Positions 1 to 6,510 of a stretch of DNA of 6,905 nucleotides are shown one piece after another. The stretch covers positions 1 through 6,905 of the forward strand of contig RFIM01000153.1 in NCBI GenBank assembly GCA_003695215.1. Reading direction: 5' to 3'. This DNA comes from Chloroflexota bacterium. GTDB taxonomy: Bacteria; Chloroflexota; Anaerolineae; Aggregatilineales; UBA2796. The notes beneath the pieces were generated by a model. The model had not been told where the DNA came from. It saw only the letters and a program-made list of their open reading frames with translations, and ran no database searches. Position 1 is the stretch's first letter, and each line of letters starts with the position of its first letter. The translations under genes were made by a program, and so were the position numbers.

Positions 1-558
1 ATCGGCGTTTTGCGCGGCGATCAGCGCCTGATCGCTAGCGCGCTCGAGCAGCTGCGCGCACGCCGTGTGCTTTTCGAGAATGATGCCTTGGCGCTACGCT
101 TGCACCAGAACGGCACGCGCACTTTTGTGAACTGGGCGCGGGCAGCAGCTTGGTATTTGCTCGGCTTGGCGCGCACGCTCGCCCTTTTGCCCGATCCGCC
201 TGCCGATCTGCGCGAGGCCTTCGCGCGGGCGGCACAATGGGCTGTGCGCCGCCAAAACAAGCAAGGCGTGTGGCACGCCTTTTTGGACGCCACCGAAGTC
301 GCGCCTGATAATGGCGGATCGGCGGGCATTGCGGCGGCGTTAGCCATCGGCGTCAAAGCGGGCTTGCTCTCGCCTGCGCTGCGCGAGCCTGCAGCACACG
401 CTGCCCAAACGCTCAGCGAGGCGCTGACGCCTGATGGCTTTCTGACAGGCATCGCACAAGTGAACAAAGGCGGCGAAGCGCTTCAGCGCGACGACTACCG
501 CGTCATCTCACAGTTTGGCATGGGCTTACTGGCACAACTCTATGCAGCTTTGGTGTAA
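1..558 (+). CDS. Unsaturated uronyl glycoside hydrolase, GH88/GH105-like (3' part)
   Basis: The open frame is already running at base 1, so only the C-terminal 185 residues are visible; family members usually have about 350-400. These enzymes hydrate the unsaturated uronic acid at the non-reducing end of oligosaccharides made by polysaccharide lyases (pectin or glycosaminoglycan type) and so release it. Visible residues fit the C-terminal half of the (alpha/alpha)6 barrel: an NWARAAAWYLLGLA helix at visible residues 44-57 (family W-[SA]-R-x-x-x-W), GVWHAFLD at 89-96, DNGGSAGIAAALAIG at 103-117 (family D-x-[SG]-[GS]-[SA] barrel motif) and LQRDDYRVISQFGMG at 161-175. The stop is 2 bp before the kinase start, which implies co-transcription and probably translational coupling. 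The family call rests on motif resemblance; GH88 and GH105 cannot be separated from this fragment, and the substrate is unknown. Confidence 0.72.
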   Translation: MGVLRGDQRLIASALEQLRARRVLFENDALALRLHQNGTRTFVNWARAAAWYLLGLARTLALLPDPPADLREAFARAAQWAVRRQNKQGVWHAFLDATEVAPDNGGSAGIAAALAIGVKAGLLSPALREPAAHAAQTLSEALTPDGFLTGIAQVNKGGEALQRDDYRVISQFGMGLLAQLYAALV

Positions 559-560
559 CC

Positions 561-1523
561 GTGTATGTGCTGGGCATAGATGGCGGTCAGACTTCAACCA
601 AGTGCATTCTGCTGACTTTAGAAGGGCATACCCTCGGCACAGGCAACGGCGGCGGTTTGCTGCATCTGGCGGCTGAAAGCGGCGTAACGCGCCTGCGATC
701 CAGCCTGCAAGAGGCAATCAAGGCGGCTTTCGAGGCAGCGAGCCTGCCCGTACAGCCTGTCTGCGCTATAGGGCTTGGCTTGACGGGCGTGGAGAACGCC
801 GAATCGCCTGAGGCGGAGCTCGCGCGGGCTGTGGTGCGCGAGCTTGTGCCAGCCGAGCGGATTTGGATTGAGAACGATGGCGTGGCAGCGCTGCTTGGCG
901 CGCACCTGGGCGCTGCGGGCGCGGTCGTCATCAGCGGCACGGGCAGTATTCTGGTCGGTTTGCGGCAGGATGGGCGCTTAGTGCGCATCGGCGGCTGGGG
1001 CTGGCTAGTCGGCGATGAGGGCAGCGCCGTTTGGTTTGGCATGGCAGCAGCGCGCGCTGTGTTCCACGCTCTAGATGGCATTGGCGCGCCGACGGCGTTG
1101 ACAACCTTATTGCGAATGCACTTCGGCGTTGATGATGTGCGCTCGCTGAAGCGGCTACTCTACGCCGCTGATTTCGGCGCGCGCGGCTTCGCTGCTCTGG
1201 CGCCTTTGGTCGGGCGTGCAGCTGCCGAAGCCGACGACGTGGCACAGAGCATCCTGGCTGAAGGCGCTTCAGCGCTGGCGCAAGCGGCCCAGGCGCTTTA
1301 CAAGGCCATGGACTTCGCTGAGCAGCCCTTGCCATTGGCCTTGATCGGCGGCGCCTGGGAGCATGTGCCAGGATTGCGCCAGTCCTTTGAGAAAGCGCTT
1401 GGGCAGCTTTCGGTGCAGCTGAGGGCGCCTGCCTTGGCGCCGATCTACGGCGCAGCGCTAGGAGCCATTCGTGCTAGCGGCGCCGATTGGCGCTACGCGG
1501 CGCAAAACATGCAAAGGCGCTGA
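561..1523 (+). CDS. BadF/BadG/BcrA/BcrD-type ATPase, N-acetylglucosamine kinase-like
   Basis: This is a 320-residue cytoplasmic ASKHA-fold kinase, the usual length for single-domain BadF-type sugar kinases. Motifs in order: phosphate-1 loop GIDGGQTSTK (5-14), IENDGVAALLGA (103-114) with the likely catalytic Asp106, phosphate-2 SGTGSI (125-130), the GGWGWLVGDEGSA stretch (144-156) typical of GlcNAc/glucosamine kinases, the adenosine-site GGAW (263-266) and a C-terminal AP-x-YGAALGA (291-302). The GTG start at 561 places the phosphate-1 loop at the extreme N-terminus as expected; an in-frame upstream extension is not possible past the preceding stop region without overlapping the hydrolase. No clear Shine-Dalgarno site precedes it, consistent with coupling to the hydrolase ending at 558. 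From context it probably phosphorylates an amino sugar or similar sugar freed by the hydrolase; the exact substrate is an inference. Confidence 0.85.
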   Translation: MYVLGIDGGQTSTKCILLTLEGHTLGTGNGGGLLHLAAESGVTRLRSSLQEAIKAAFEAASLPVQPVCAIGLGLTGVENAESPEAELARAVVRELVPAERIWIENDGVAALLGAHLGAAGAVVISGTGSILVGLRQDGRLVRIGGWGWLVGDEGSAVWFGMAAARAVFHALDGIGAPTALTTLLRMHFGVDDVRSLKRLLYAADFGARGFAALAPLVGRAAAEADDVAQSILAEGASALAQAAQALYKAMDFAEQPLPLALIGGAWEHVPGLRQSFEKALGQLSVQLRAPALAPIYGAALGAIRASGADWRYAAQNMQRR

Positions 1524-1528
1524 TCGCT

Positions 1529-1557
1529 TTGCGCCTTGCTCGGCGCTTTGCTATAAA
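1529..1557 (+). promoter_or_regulatory. Candidate sigma70-type promoter for the MutS-like gene
   Basis: TTGCGC (1529-1534), a 17-bp spacer, then TATAAA (1552-1557). The -10 box matches consensus at 5 of 6 positions and the -35 at 3 of 6. It lies in the 65-bp gap after the kinase stop and would start transcription about 25 bases upstream of the GTG at 1589. A small inverted repeat GCTATA/TATAGC (1550-1555 / 1561-1566) overlaps the -10 box. Confidence 0.4.
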
Positions 1558-1588
1558 CGCTATAGCTTTCATCTGAGGATTTGCCGCT

Positions 1589-3247
1589 GTGAAGGGACGT
1601 TCGCGCAGCTCGCTCGATTTTCCGCCGCTGAGCTTGCTCTTCCCACAAGGGAAGCACCCTGCCTCTGTTGCAGAGCCTGATTGGCTGCGCGATCTGCGCC
1701 TTGACGATCTGATCGGCGCTTTTGCCACTGAGCCGCGCTACGTCGCCTTCATCCGTCAGACGCTCACCGCGCTCACTGCCGATGCTGAGGTCATCACTTG
1801 GCGCCAAGCCGTGCTACGCGATCTCTTGGCAAACACTGCGCTCACACAGACAATTGCGCAGCTGTTGCCGCGCCTGGCTGAGCTGCGCCAAGGGCGAACC
1901 TTGCTCGGTCAGCGCCAACGCCCGCCTTTGCTGGAGACAGCCGATCGGCTTGCTGAACTGGATTTATTCATCAACACTGTGGAAGCTTTGCACGACGCTC
2001 TGCAGCGCAGCACTCTGCAAGCCGAAGCGCTGATGGCCCTGCGCGCTCATTTGGCGCGCCTGATCGCCGATCCGAACTTCACAGCGCTGCGCGAAGAACT
2101 GCCTAACCTACAGCGTCCGCTGCAGAAACTAGCCAGCTTGACCATTGGCGTGAACCTTGACGCGCAACTGCAGCCAATCGCAGCCGTGCTGCTGAGCATC
2201 AACGAGCAGCCATTCGGCGAGCCGCGCTCATTGCTGACCAGGCTGATCGGTCAGCGCGCCGATTCGAACGATGAGTCGCCTATTGCGCCGCTTCACAGCT
2301 TGCCTCAAGAGCGGCAATTTCGCTTGCTCTCGCCACTTTTCCAAGATTTAGAGCGCCTTGTGAGCAGCGTGGTGCAGCCTGTGGCGCGCTCATTGGGCAA
2401 GTACGTGCGCATCAGCACGGCGCCGCTCTCCAATCTTGAGCAGGAACTCGCCTTCTATCTCTCAGCCGTGAATCTGGTGCAGCGCCTGCGCGAGCGCGGC
2501 ATCGCGCTGTGCCTGCCACAAGCTTTGCCTGTTGAAGCGCGCCAAACGCACATTGAAGGCTTGGTCAACTTGCACCTGCTCTTGAAGCAGCCGCAGGTGA
2601 TACCTGTGCCCAATGACGCGCATTTCGACGACCAGGGCAGAATCGCCATTTTGACGGGCCCCAATAGCGGCGGCAAGACAACCTATCTACAGGCGGTCGG
2701 CTTGGCCCATGTGTTGTTCCAAGCAGGCCTGCCAATTCCAGCCCGCAGCGCGCAGCTCAGCCCAGTAGACGCGATCTACACACACTTCCCTGCGCTGGAA
2801 ACTCAGCAGCAAGGCCGATTAGCGGAAGAAGCAGCGCGCTTGCGGCATATTTGCTTGCGCGCCACAGCCCACAGCCTGGTGCTGCTGAACGAATCGCTCT
2901 CCAGCACGGTCGCTAGTGAGGCAGTGTACCTGGCGCAGGACGTGCTGTGCGGCTTGCGCGCCATTGGCGTACGCGCCATTTACGCCACGCACCTGCTGGA
3001 CTTGGCTGAGCGCATCCCTGAAATGCACCAGACCGTTCAAGGCGAGAGCGCGCTGTTCAGCCTTGTGGCAGGCGTACGCTTGAATGCAGATGGCGAAGCG
3101 CAGCCGACTTTCCAGATAGCGCCTGGCCGACCACATGGACGCGGCTACGCGCGCGAGATCGCGCAGCGGCACGGCATCAGCTTGGAGCAAATCTTGGCGG
3201 CGCGCGCCGACCTTCATGCCTCGGCGCCGCGATCAGCTGCCGATTGA
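1589..3247 (+). CDS. MutS-family ATPase without mismatch-recognition domain
   Basis: This 552-residue protein carries the MutS core/lever and ABC-type ATPase domains but not the N-terminal mismatch-binding domain (no F-x-E motif), and it lacks the Smr nuclease domain of MutS2. It is therefore not the canonical repair MutS. Residues 1-345 are mainly helical, Leu/Ala/Arg/Gln-rich, consistent with the lever and clamp helices. The ATPase occupies about 350-540: Walker A GPNSGGKTT (357-365), a signature-type segment GRLAEEAARLRHI (409-421), Walker B LVLLNESLSST (430-440) and the switch His in YATHLL (465-470). Walker B has Asn434 where classical MutS has Asp; Glu435 is kept. The GTG start at 1589 is supported by GAGGA at 1575-1579, 9 nt upstream. 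Its 3' end overlaps the convergent photolyase gene by 34 bp. Related stand-alone MutS-like proteins occur in several bacterial phyla with roles that are poorly defined, so no function beyond ATP-driven nucleic-acid binding is proposed. Confidence 0.88.
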   Translation: MKGRSRSSLDFPPLSLLFPQGKHPASVAEPDWLRDLRLDDLIGAFATEPRYVAFIRQTLTALTADAEVITWRQAVLRDLLANTALTQTIAQLLPRLAELRQGRTLLGQRQRPPLLETADRLAELDLFINTVEALHDALQRSTLQAEALMALRAHLARLIADPNFTALREELPNLQRPLQKLASLTIGVNLDAQLQPIAAVLLSINEQPFGEPRSLLTRLIGQRADSNDESPIAPLHSLPQERQFRLLSPLFQDLERLVSSVVQPVARSLGKYVRISTAPLSNLEQELAFYLSAVNLVQRLRERGIALCLPQALPVEARQTHIEGLVNLHLLLKQPQVIPVPNDAHFDDQGRIAILTGPNSGGKTTYLQAVGLAHVLFQAGLPIPARSAQLSPVDAIYTHFPALETQQQGRLAEEAARLRHICLRATAHSLVLLNESLSSTVASEAVYLAQDVLCGLRAIGVRAIYATHLLDLAERIPEMHQTVQGESALFSLVAGVRLNADGEAQPTFQIAPGRPHGRGYAREIAQRHGISLEQILAARADLHASAPRSAAD

Positions 3248-4749
3248 AGCGCCCAAGTGCGGCGCAAGGCCTCAGCACGCGCCTGTATGGCAGGCAAATC
3301 GTTGCGCTTTGCCAAACCTTTCAAGATGAGCGCCATACGATGATTCTTGGCGAGCTTCTCGGCATGGCGCGCCAAGAAATCCCAGTATAGCGTGTTGAAC
3401 GGGCAGGCGCGCTCGCCGACGCGCAAGTTCGGATCGTAGTGACACCGTTCGCAGTAGCCACGCGACATTTTCTTGATATAAGCCGCGCTGGCCACATAAG
3501 GTTTGGTCGCCATTTTGCCGCCATCAGCGTAGAGAAAGCCGAGCACGTTTGGCTGCATCACCCAATCGTAGGCGTCGATATAAACCGACATAAACCAGTC
3601 AGTCAATGCTGCTGGATCGAGCGCGGCCAGATTGCCGAAGTTGACCAAGAGCATCAGGCGCGGAATGTGATGCGTATAGGCATGCTGACGGATAGTGCTG
3701 ATGGTCTGGGCCAGGCAGCGCATTGGCGTCTCGCCCGACCAGAAGAACGACGGCACAGGATTGTGATGCGCGAAGAAATTCTGCTGGGCGTAAGCGGGCA
3801 TGTGCAGCCAGTAGATGCCGTAGACGAACTCGCGCCAGCCGATGATCTGCCTGATGAAGCCTTCTGCGCTCTGCAGTGGAATGTTGCCGCGCTCAAAGGC
3901 GCGCTGTGCTGCATCGGCCGCTTGGCGCGGCGTCAGCAAGCCGACGTTCAGCAGCAGCGCACAGACGCTGTGGAACAAAAACGGATCGTCAGCGCTCATG
4001 GCATCTTCCCACGCGCCGAAGTTAGCCAAGCGCTCAGCGATGAAGCGCTCTAGCCACTCTGCGGCTTGCGCGTGCGTCGTTGGATAGCGGAAGGGCTCAG
4101 GTTCGCCAAAGGCGTTGGGAAAGTCGCGGCGCACTTCCTCAATCACGCGCTGTGTGAGCGTATCAGGCACCAGGCTCGGCAAAGGCGGCGCCGTCGGCAA
4201 GGTCGCGGCGCCTCGCCGATTTTCTTGATCGAAATTCCAGCGGCCGCCGAGCGGCTGCGCGCCGTCCATCAGGTAACCAAGCCGCTGACGCTGCCAGCGG
4301 TAAAAAGGCTCCATGATCAGCTGCCGCTTACCGCGCGCCCAAGCGGCGAACTCGTGCCGTGCGCACAGGAAGGCAGGATCATCTTCTGTGAAGTGTACTG
4401 TGATACCGCGCGCGGCTAGCTGTGCGGCACGTCGCCGCATGATTTGATCGGCAGCGTACTCGTGTGGCGGCACGCATTGAATGCGCTCAGGTTGATATTC
4501 GGCGATATGTGCCTTGAGCGCTTGCTCGAAGCTGGGCGCGCGTCGATAATCCACCAGGATGCCGCGTTGGCGCAGCTGCTCAGCATAGTGGCGCATGGCG
4601 GAGAGGATGAAAATCAGCTTTTGGGCGTGCCAAGCTTTACTACGCAACCGTGCTGCGCTCTCGACCATCAAGACGCGATCAGCGCCTTGCAGCGCGGGCT
4701 GCTCAGCGTAAAGTTGCGTGCCGAATATCAGAGCCGTTGTGCCAGCCAT
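3214..4749 (-). CDS. PhrB-like iron-sulfur photolyase/cryptochrome (FeS-BCP family)
   Basis: A 511-residue flavoprotein of the bacterial (6-4) photolyase/cryptochrome group, which uses light, FAD and usually a ribityllumazine antenna to repair UV (6-4) photoproducts. Residues 1-135 form the N-terminal Rossmann-like antenna domain and about 200-490 the helical FAD domain. The four cluster ligands are present as Cys345 (in TPMRCLAQ), Cys433, Cys436 (GYCERC) and Cys449 (ERACPFN); their spacing equals that recalled for Agrobacterium PhrB (350, 438, 441, 454). The His pair of YTHHIPRLM (His360-His361) fits the active-site histidines. The ATG at 4749 is chosen because the protein then begins with the family-like TALIFGTQLY strand; the frame could extend to a TTG at 4827, but this would run through the rpmJ terminator hairpin and lacks an RBS. 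A weak AAGG lies upstream (4767-4764). Substrate specificity is inferred from the family. Confidence 0.93.
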   Translation of the reverse strand: MAGTTALIFGTQLYAEQPALQGADRVLMVESAARLRSKAWHAQKLIFILSAMRHYAEQLRQRGILVDYRRAPSFEQALKAHIAEYQPERIQCVPPHEYAADQIMRRRAAQLAARGITVHFTEDDPAFLCARHEFAAWARGKRQLIMEPFYRWQRQRLGYLMDGAQPLGGRWNFDQENRRGAATLPTAPPLPSLVPDTLTQRVIEEVRRDFPNAFGEPEPFRYPTTHAQAAEWLERFIAERLANFGAWEDAMSADDPFLFHSVCALLLNVGLLTPRQAADAAQRAFERGNIPLQSAEGFIRQIIGWREFVYGIYWLHMPAYAQQNFFAHHNPVPSFFWSGETPMRCLAQTISTIRQHAYTHHIPRLMLLVNFGNLAALDPAALTDWFMSVYIDAYDWVMQPNVLGFLYADGGKMATKPYVASAAYIKKMSRGYCERCHYDPNLRVGERACPFNTLYWDFLARHAEKLAKNHRMALILKGLAKRNDLPAIQARAEALRRTWALQSAADRGAEA

Positions 4750-4782
4750 TGCCTGCGCACTCGCCTTGCCGACTTCAACTAG

Positions 4783-4809
4783 ATCATAGCAGCGTGGCTG
4801 ACACAGCAA
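4783..4809 (-). promoter_or_regulatory. Candidate extended -10 promoter of the photolyase gene
   Basis: On the minus strand TTGCTG (4809-4804) is followed after 15 bp by TATGAT (4788-4783), and the -10 is preceded by TGC, giving the extended -10 form TGnTATGAT. The spacer is short, but an extended -10 box can compensate. The start site would lie about 25-30 bases before the ATG at 4749. The -35 abuts the rpmJ terminator hairpin, so the photolyase appears to be an independent unit on the same strand. Confidence 0.4.
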
Positions 4810-4811
4810 CC

Positions 4812-4839
4812 AAAAAACGGACGCCAAGACGTCCGTTTT
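4812..4839 (-). terminator. Rho-independent terminator of rpmJ
   Basis: A perfect 10-bp stem, AAAACGGACG (4814-4823) with CGTCCGTTTT (4830-4839), and a 6-nt loop. Read on the minus strand, the stem is followed by T residues (six consecutive Ts, four of them in the stem; complement of 4817-4812). It lies 30 bases after the rpmJ stop. The four-T side on the plus strand serves no known gene. Confidence 0.85.
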
Positions 4840-4869
4840 GGATAGGGCTGCGGCGGAAAAGTGAGCGGC

Positions 4870-4986
4870 CTAGCCTTGGCGCTGCTTGTGCTTCGGATCA
4901 ACAGGGCAGATTACATATAGGTAGCCACGGCGGCGCACGAAACGGCACTTCGCGCACATTTTCCGCACTGATGGTCTAACTTTCAT
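4870..4986 (-). CDS. rpmJ: Ribosomal protein L36 (bL36), zinc-binding form
   Basis: A 38-residue protein beginning MKVRPSVRKMC and ending PKHKQRQG, which is diagnostic of bL36, a small protein of the large ribosomal subunit that binds 23S rRNA. The zinc-ribbon ligands Cys11, Cys14, Cys27 and His33 are all present, so this is the C+ (zinc-binding) form; the spacing between the last Cys and His is five residues, one more than in the 37-residue versions. The start is fixed by a strong GGAGGTGA (4998-4991) with 4 nt to the ATG. It has its own promoter and terminator and so is monocistronic. In most bacteria rpmJ sits between infA or map and rpsM in a ribosomal operon; none of those genes is adjacent here. 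No ORF-length threshold above 40 codons would find it. Confidence 0.97.
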   Translation of the reverse strand: MKVRPSVRKMCAKCRFVRRRGYLYVICPVDPKHKQRQG

Positions 4987-5013
4987 GGCATCACCTCCGT
5001 GCTAGTCGCCTAA

Positions 5014-5042
5014 AGTATACGCGAGGCTGCGGCATTTGGCTA
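5014..5042 (-). promoter_or_regulatory. Candidate sigma70-type promoter of rpmJ
   Basis: On the minus strand TAGCCA (5042-5037), a 17-bp spacer and TATACT (5019-5014). The -35 matches 4 of 6 and the -10 matches 5 of 6 consensus bases. It predicts a leader of about 20 bases containing the strong RBS at 4998-4991, which fits a highly translated short mRNA. Confidence 0.55.
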
Positions 5043-5124
5043 TGGTTAACTTGGTAACCTGCACAAAGTTCAGGTCAAGCGCGCCTGCCTGGAGAAGTAC
5101 GCTGACAGGGAACCTGAGCCTCGC
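5021..5124. repeat. Nested inverted repeats in the divergent intergenic region
   Basis: An exact 8-bp outer pair, GCGAGGCT (5021-5028) and AGCCTCGC (5117-5124), encloses smaller pairs: GGTTA/TAACC (5044-5048 / 5055-5059), ACCTG/CAGGT (5057-5061 / 5071-5075) and CAGG/CCTG (5106-5109 / 5113-5116). Some pairs are mutually exclusive. The block lies between the rpmJ promoter and the regulator promoter and overlaps the rpmJ -35. It may hold operator sites or a small structured RNA; no known RNA family is recognised. The rest of the gap from 5000 to 5262 contains only promoter elements and the regulator leader. Confidence 0.4.
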
Positions 5125-5145
5125 TCAAGAGCCCTGGAAGCGCTG

Positions 5146-5174
5146 TTGCAAAATCTACGCTTTTGCGTTATACT
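5146..5174 (+). promoter_or_regulatory. Candidate sigma70-type promoter of the SARP-like regulator gene
   Basis: TTGCAA (5146-5151), 17-bp spacer, TATACT (5169-5174): near consensus in both boxes with ideal spacing. It predicts a leader of about 80 bases before the TTG start at 5263. The same TATACT -10 box is used by rpmJ on the other strand. Confidence 0.6.
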
Positions 5175-5249
5175 CGAGCTTAATATCCATCAGGGTGTCG
5201 TATAAAGTACATGAGTATCAGGCTCGGTTGTTATAAGCGAAGCAAAGTT

Positions 5250-5255
5250 AGGAGA
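5250..5255 (+). promoter_or_regulatory. Ribosome binding site that fixes the TTG start
   Basis: AGGAGA lies 7 nt before the TTG at 5263. This decides the start, because the frame contains no ATG until codon 161, which is deep inside the folded part of the protein. Confidence 0.8.
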
Positions 5256-5262
5256 ATTAGCC

Positions 5263-6510
5263 TTGTTAAGCAATCCATCGCTCGCCTTAGCGCTGAGCTC
5301 ATCAGCGCCATTCATCATTCTACATCCAAATTATCGTAAGCGTTATCATCTTTTATCGAGCGCACTGACCAATAGTGCTTTTTCGCCAATTTACCTTGAC
5401 GTACACACCAAAGAGACCACCTGGCAGCAATTCTGGCAGCTTTTAAGCCAAGCATACTGCGAGCAAGCCGCTCTGCACCTGCCTGAGCCGTCTCAGCTAG
5501 GCTCGCCTGAGGTGGCCGCTAGTTATTTGTGCAATCTATTAGCCACTCGAGCGCCACATTTGCTGATCCTCGACTCGAGCGATAACTTGCAGCCCGACTC
5601 GTGCCGCTCATTTTTCGCCGCATTGGTCGAGCGTTTGCCGCAGCCAAGTAAAGTCATTTTGAGCGGACGCACGTGGCTAGCTGAGCTGCTCGGTAGGGCA
5701 AGCCATAATGCTGTCATCTGCTACCCGACCGCAGAGGCGGCAATGCTCCACGATTATAGCACTATACCTGCCGATAGGCACTTGCTAGAAGTCTACGCAC
5801 ACGCCGATGGACGCATCGTTGTGGATGGCGTTGAGAGCAAGAACTGGGAAGGACAGCTGCCGCGCGCTCTGTTCTACTTCTTCATAGATCGCGGCATGGT
5901 CACCCGTGATGCGATCTTTCAGAGCTTCTGGTCAGAGCTTTCGGAACGCGAAGCCACCAATGTTTTCCACGTCACCAAGCGGAAAATCCATGAGATGCTC
6001 GGATTCAACCTCACAGTCTACTGTAGCGGCTACTATCACATTGCGCCTGAGATCGATCTGCGCTATGACTCGCAAGTTTTCCTCAATTTAATCCAACAAG
6101 GCGAGAGCGCAGAGCCTGAAGAAGGCATTCCGCTCTTGGAGAGCGCGATCAGGCTGTATCGGAGCGATTTTCTGCGCGGTTTGAAGGGCCAGTGGATTGA
6201 ACAACGCCGCGACCAACTACGCGCGCAAATGGCAGAAGCCTGTGCCGTGCTAGGCAGATTTTACGAGCAAACTGAGCGCGATCTTAAAGCCATCAACGCC
6301 TACGAGCGCGCTTTGGCCATCCAGCCTTACCGCGAAGAATGGGCGCGCCCTTTGATGAGCCTCTACGCTATGCACAGGCAGCCTAAGCGCGGCTTGGCGG
6401 TTTTTGAGCGCCTTGAGGCCGCGCTGCTCAAGCAGAATGCGCCTGCAGATAAGCCCAAGTTAGACAAACGCACGCAAGATCTTGCTGCCAAGCTACGGCG
6501 AATGCTCTGA
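5263..6510 (+). CDS. SARP/BTAD-type transcriptional regulator with degenerate NTPase-like N-terminus
   Basis: A 415-residue cytoplasmic protein with three regions. Residues 15-155 resemble a STAND-type NTPase: a beta strand FIILHP at the P-loop position but HPNYRKRY instead of a G-x-x-x-x-G-K-T loop, a Walker B-like HLLILDSSDNL (99-109) and a sensor-like KVILSGRTW (130-138). Residues about 173-265 fit an OmpR/SARP-type winged helix (LPRALFYFFIDRGMVTRDAIFQSFW, shown here only by position 199-223, and the recognition region REATNVFHVTKRKIHEMLG beginning at 229). Residues 266-387 fit the BTAD tetratricopeptide domain, with SDFL (301-304), W311 and repeat helices to 387. It is expected to bind DNA and activate transcription. 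The TTG start is supported by AGGAGA. The loss of the P-loop makes ATP hydrolysis unlikely. The target genes are unknown; the gene downstream on the same strand is a possible one. Confidence 0.8.
   Translation: MLSNPSLALALSSSAPFIILHPNYRKRYHLLSSALTNSAFSPIYLDVHTKETTWQQFWQLLSQAYCEQAALHLPEPSQLGSPEVAASYLCNLLATRAPHLLILDSSDNLQPDSCRSFFAALVERLPQPSKVILSGRTWLAELLGRASHNAVICYPTAEAAMLHDYSTIPADRHLLEVYAHADGRIVVDGVESKNWEGQLPRALFYFFIDRGMVTRDAIFQSFWSELSEREATNVFHVTKRKIHEMLGFNLTVYCSGYYHIAPEIDLRYDSQVFLNLIQQGESAEPEEGIPLLESAIRLYRSDFLRGLKGQWIEQRRDQLRAQMAEACAVLGRFYEQTERDLKAINAYERALAIQPYREEWARPLMSLYAMHRQPKRGLAVFERLEAALLKQNAPADKPKLDKRTQDLAAKLRRML

Noticed and set aside
1550..1566. GCTATA/TATAGC inverted repeat as terminator of the sugar operon
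   Set aside because: The stem is short and AT-rich and only three Ts follow, so it is more likely part of the candidate promoter region.
3439..4782. Several plus-strand open frames of 80-200 codons inside the photolyase gene
   Set aside because: They are antisense shadows of a well-supported coding gene in GC-rich DNA and lack RBS or family motifs.
4750..4827. A 26-residue N-terminal extension of the photolyase starting at TTG 4827
   Set aside because: It would be translated through the rpmJ terminator and the candidate promoter, and the family-like N-terminus begins at the ATG at 4749.
5036..5236. A 66-codon open frame starting with TTG in the rpmJ/regulator gap
   Set aside because: It has no ribosome binding site, overlaps the promoter elements of both flanking genes and shows no recognisable protein character.
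5211..5339. A 42-codon ATG frame in the regulator leader, overlapping the regulator start in another frame
   Set aside because: No Shine-Dalgarno site precedes it and its residues are simply the shifted reading of the regulator start; a leader-peptide role cannot be supported from sequence alone.
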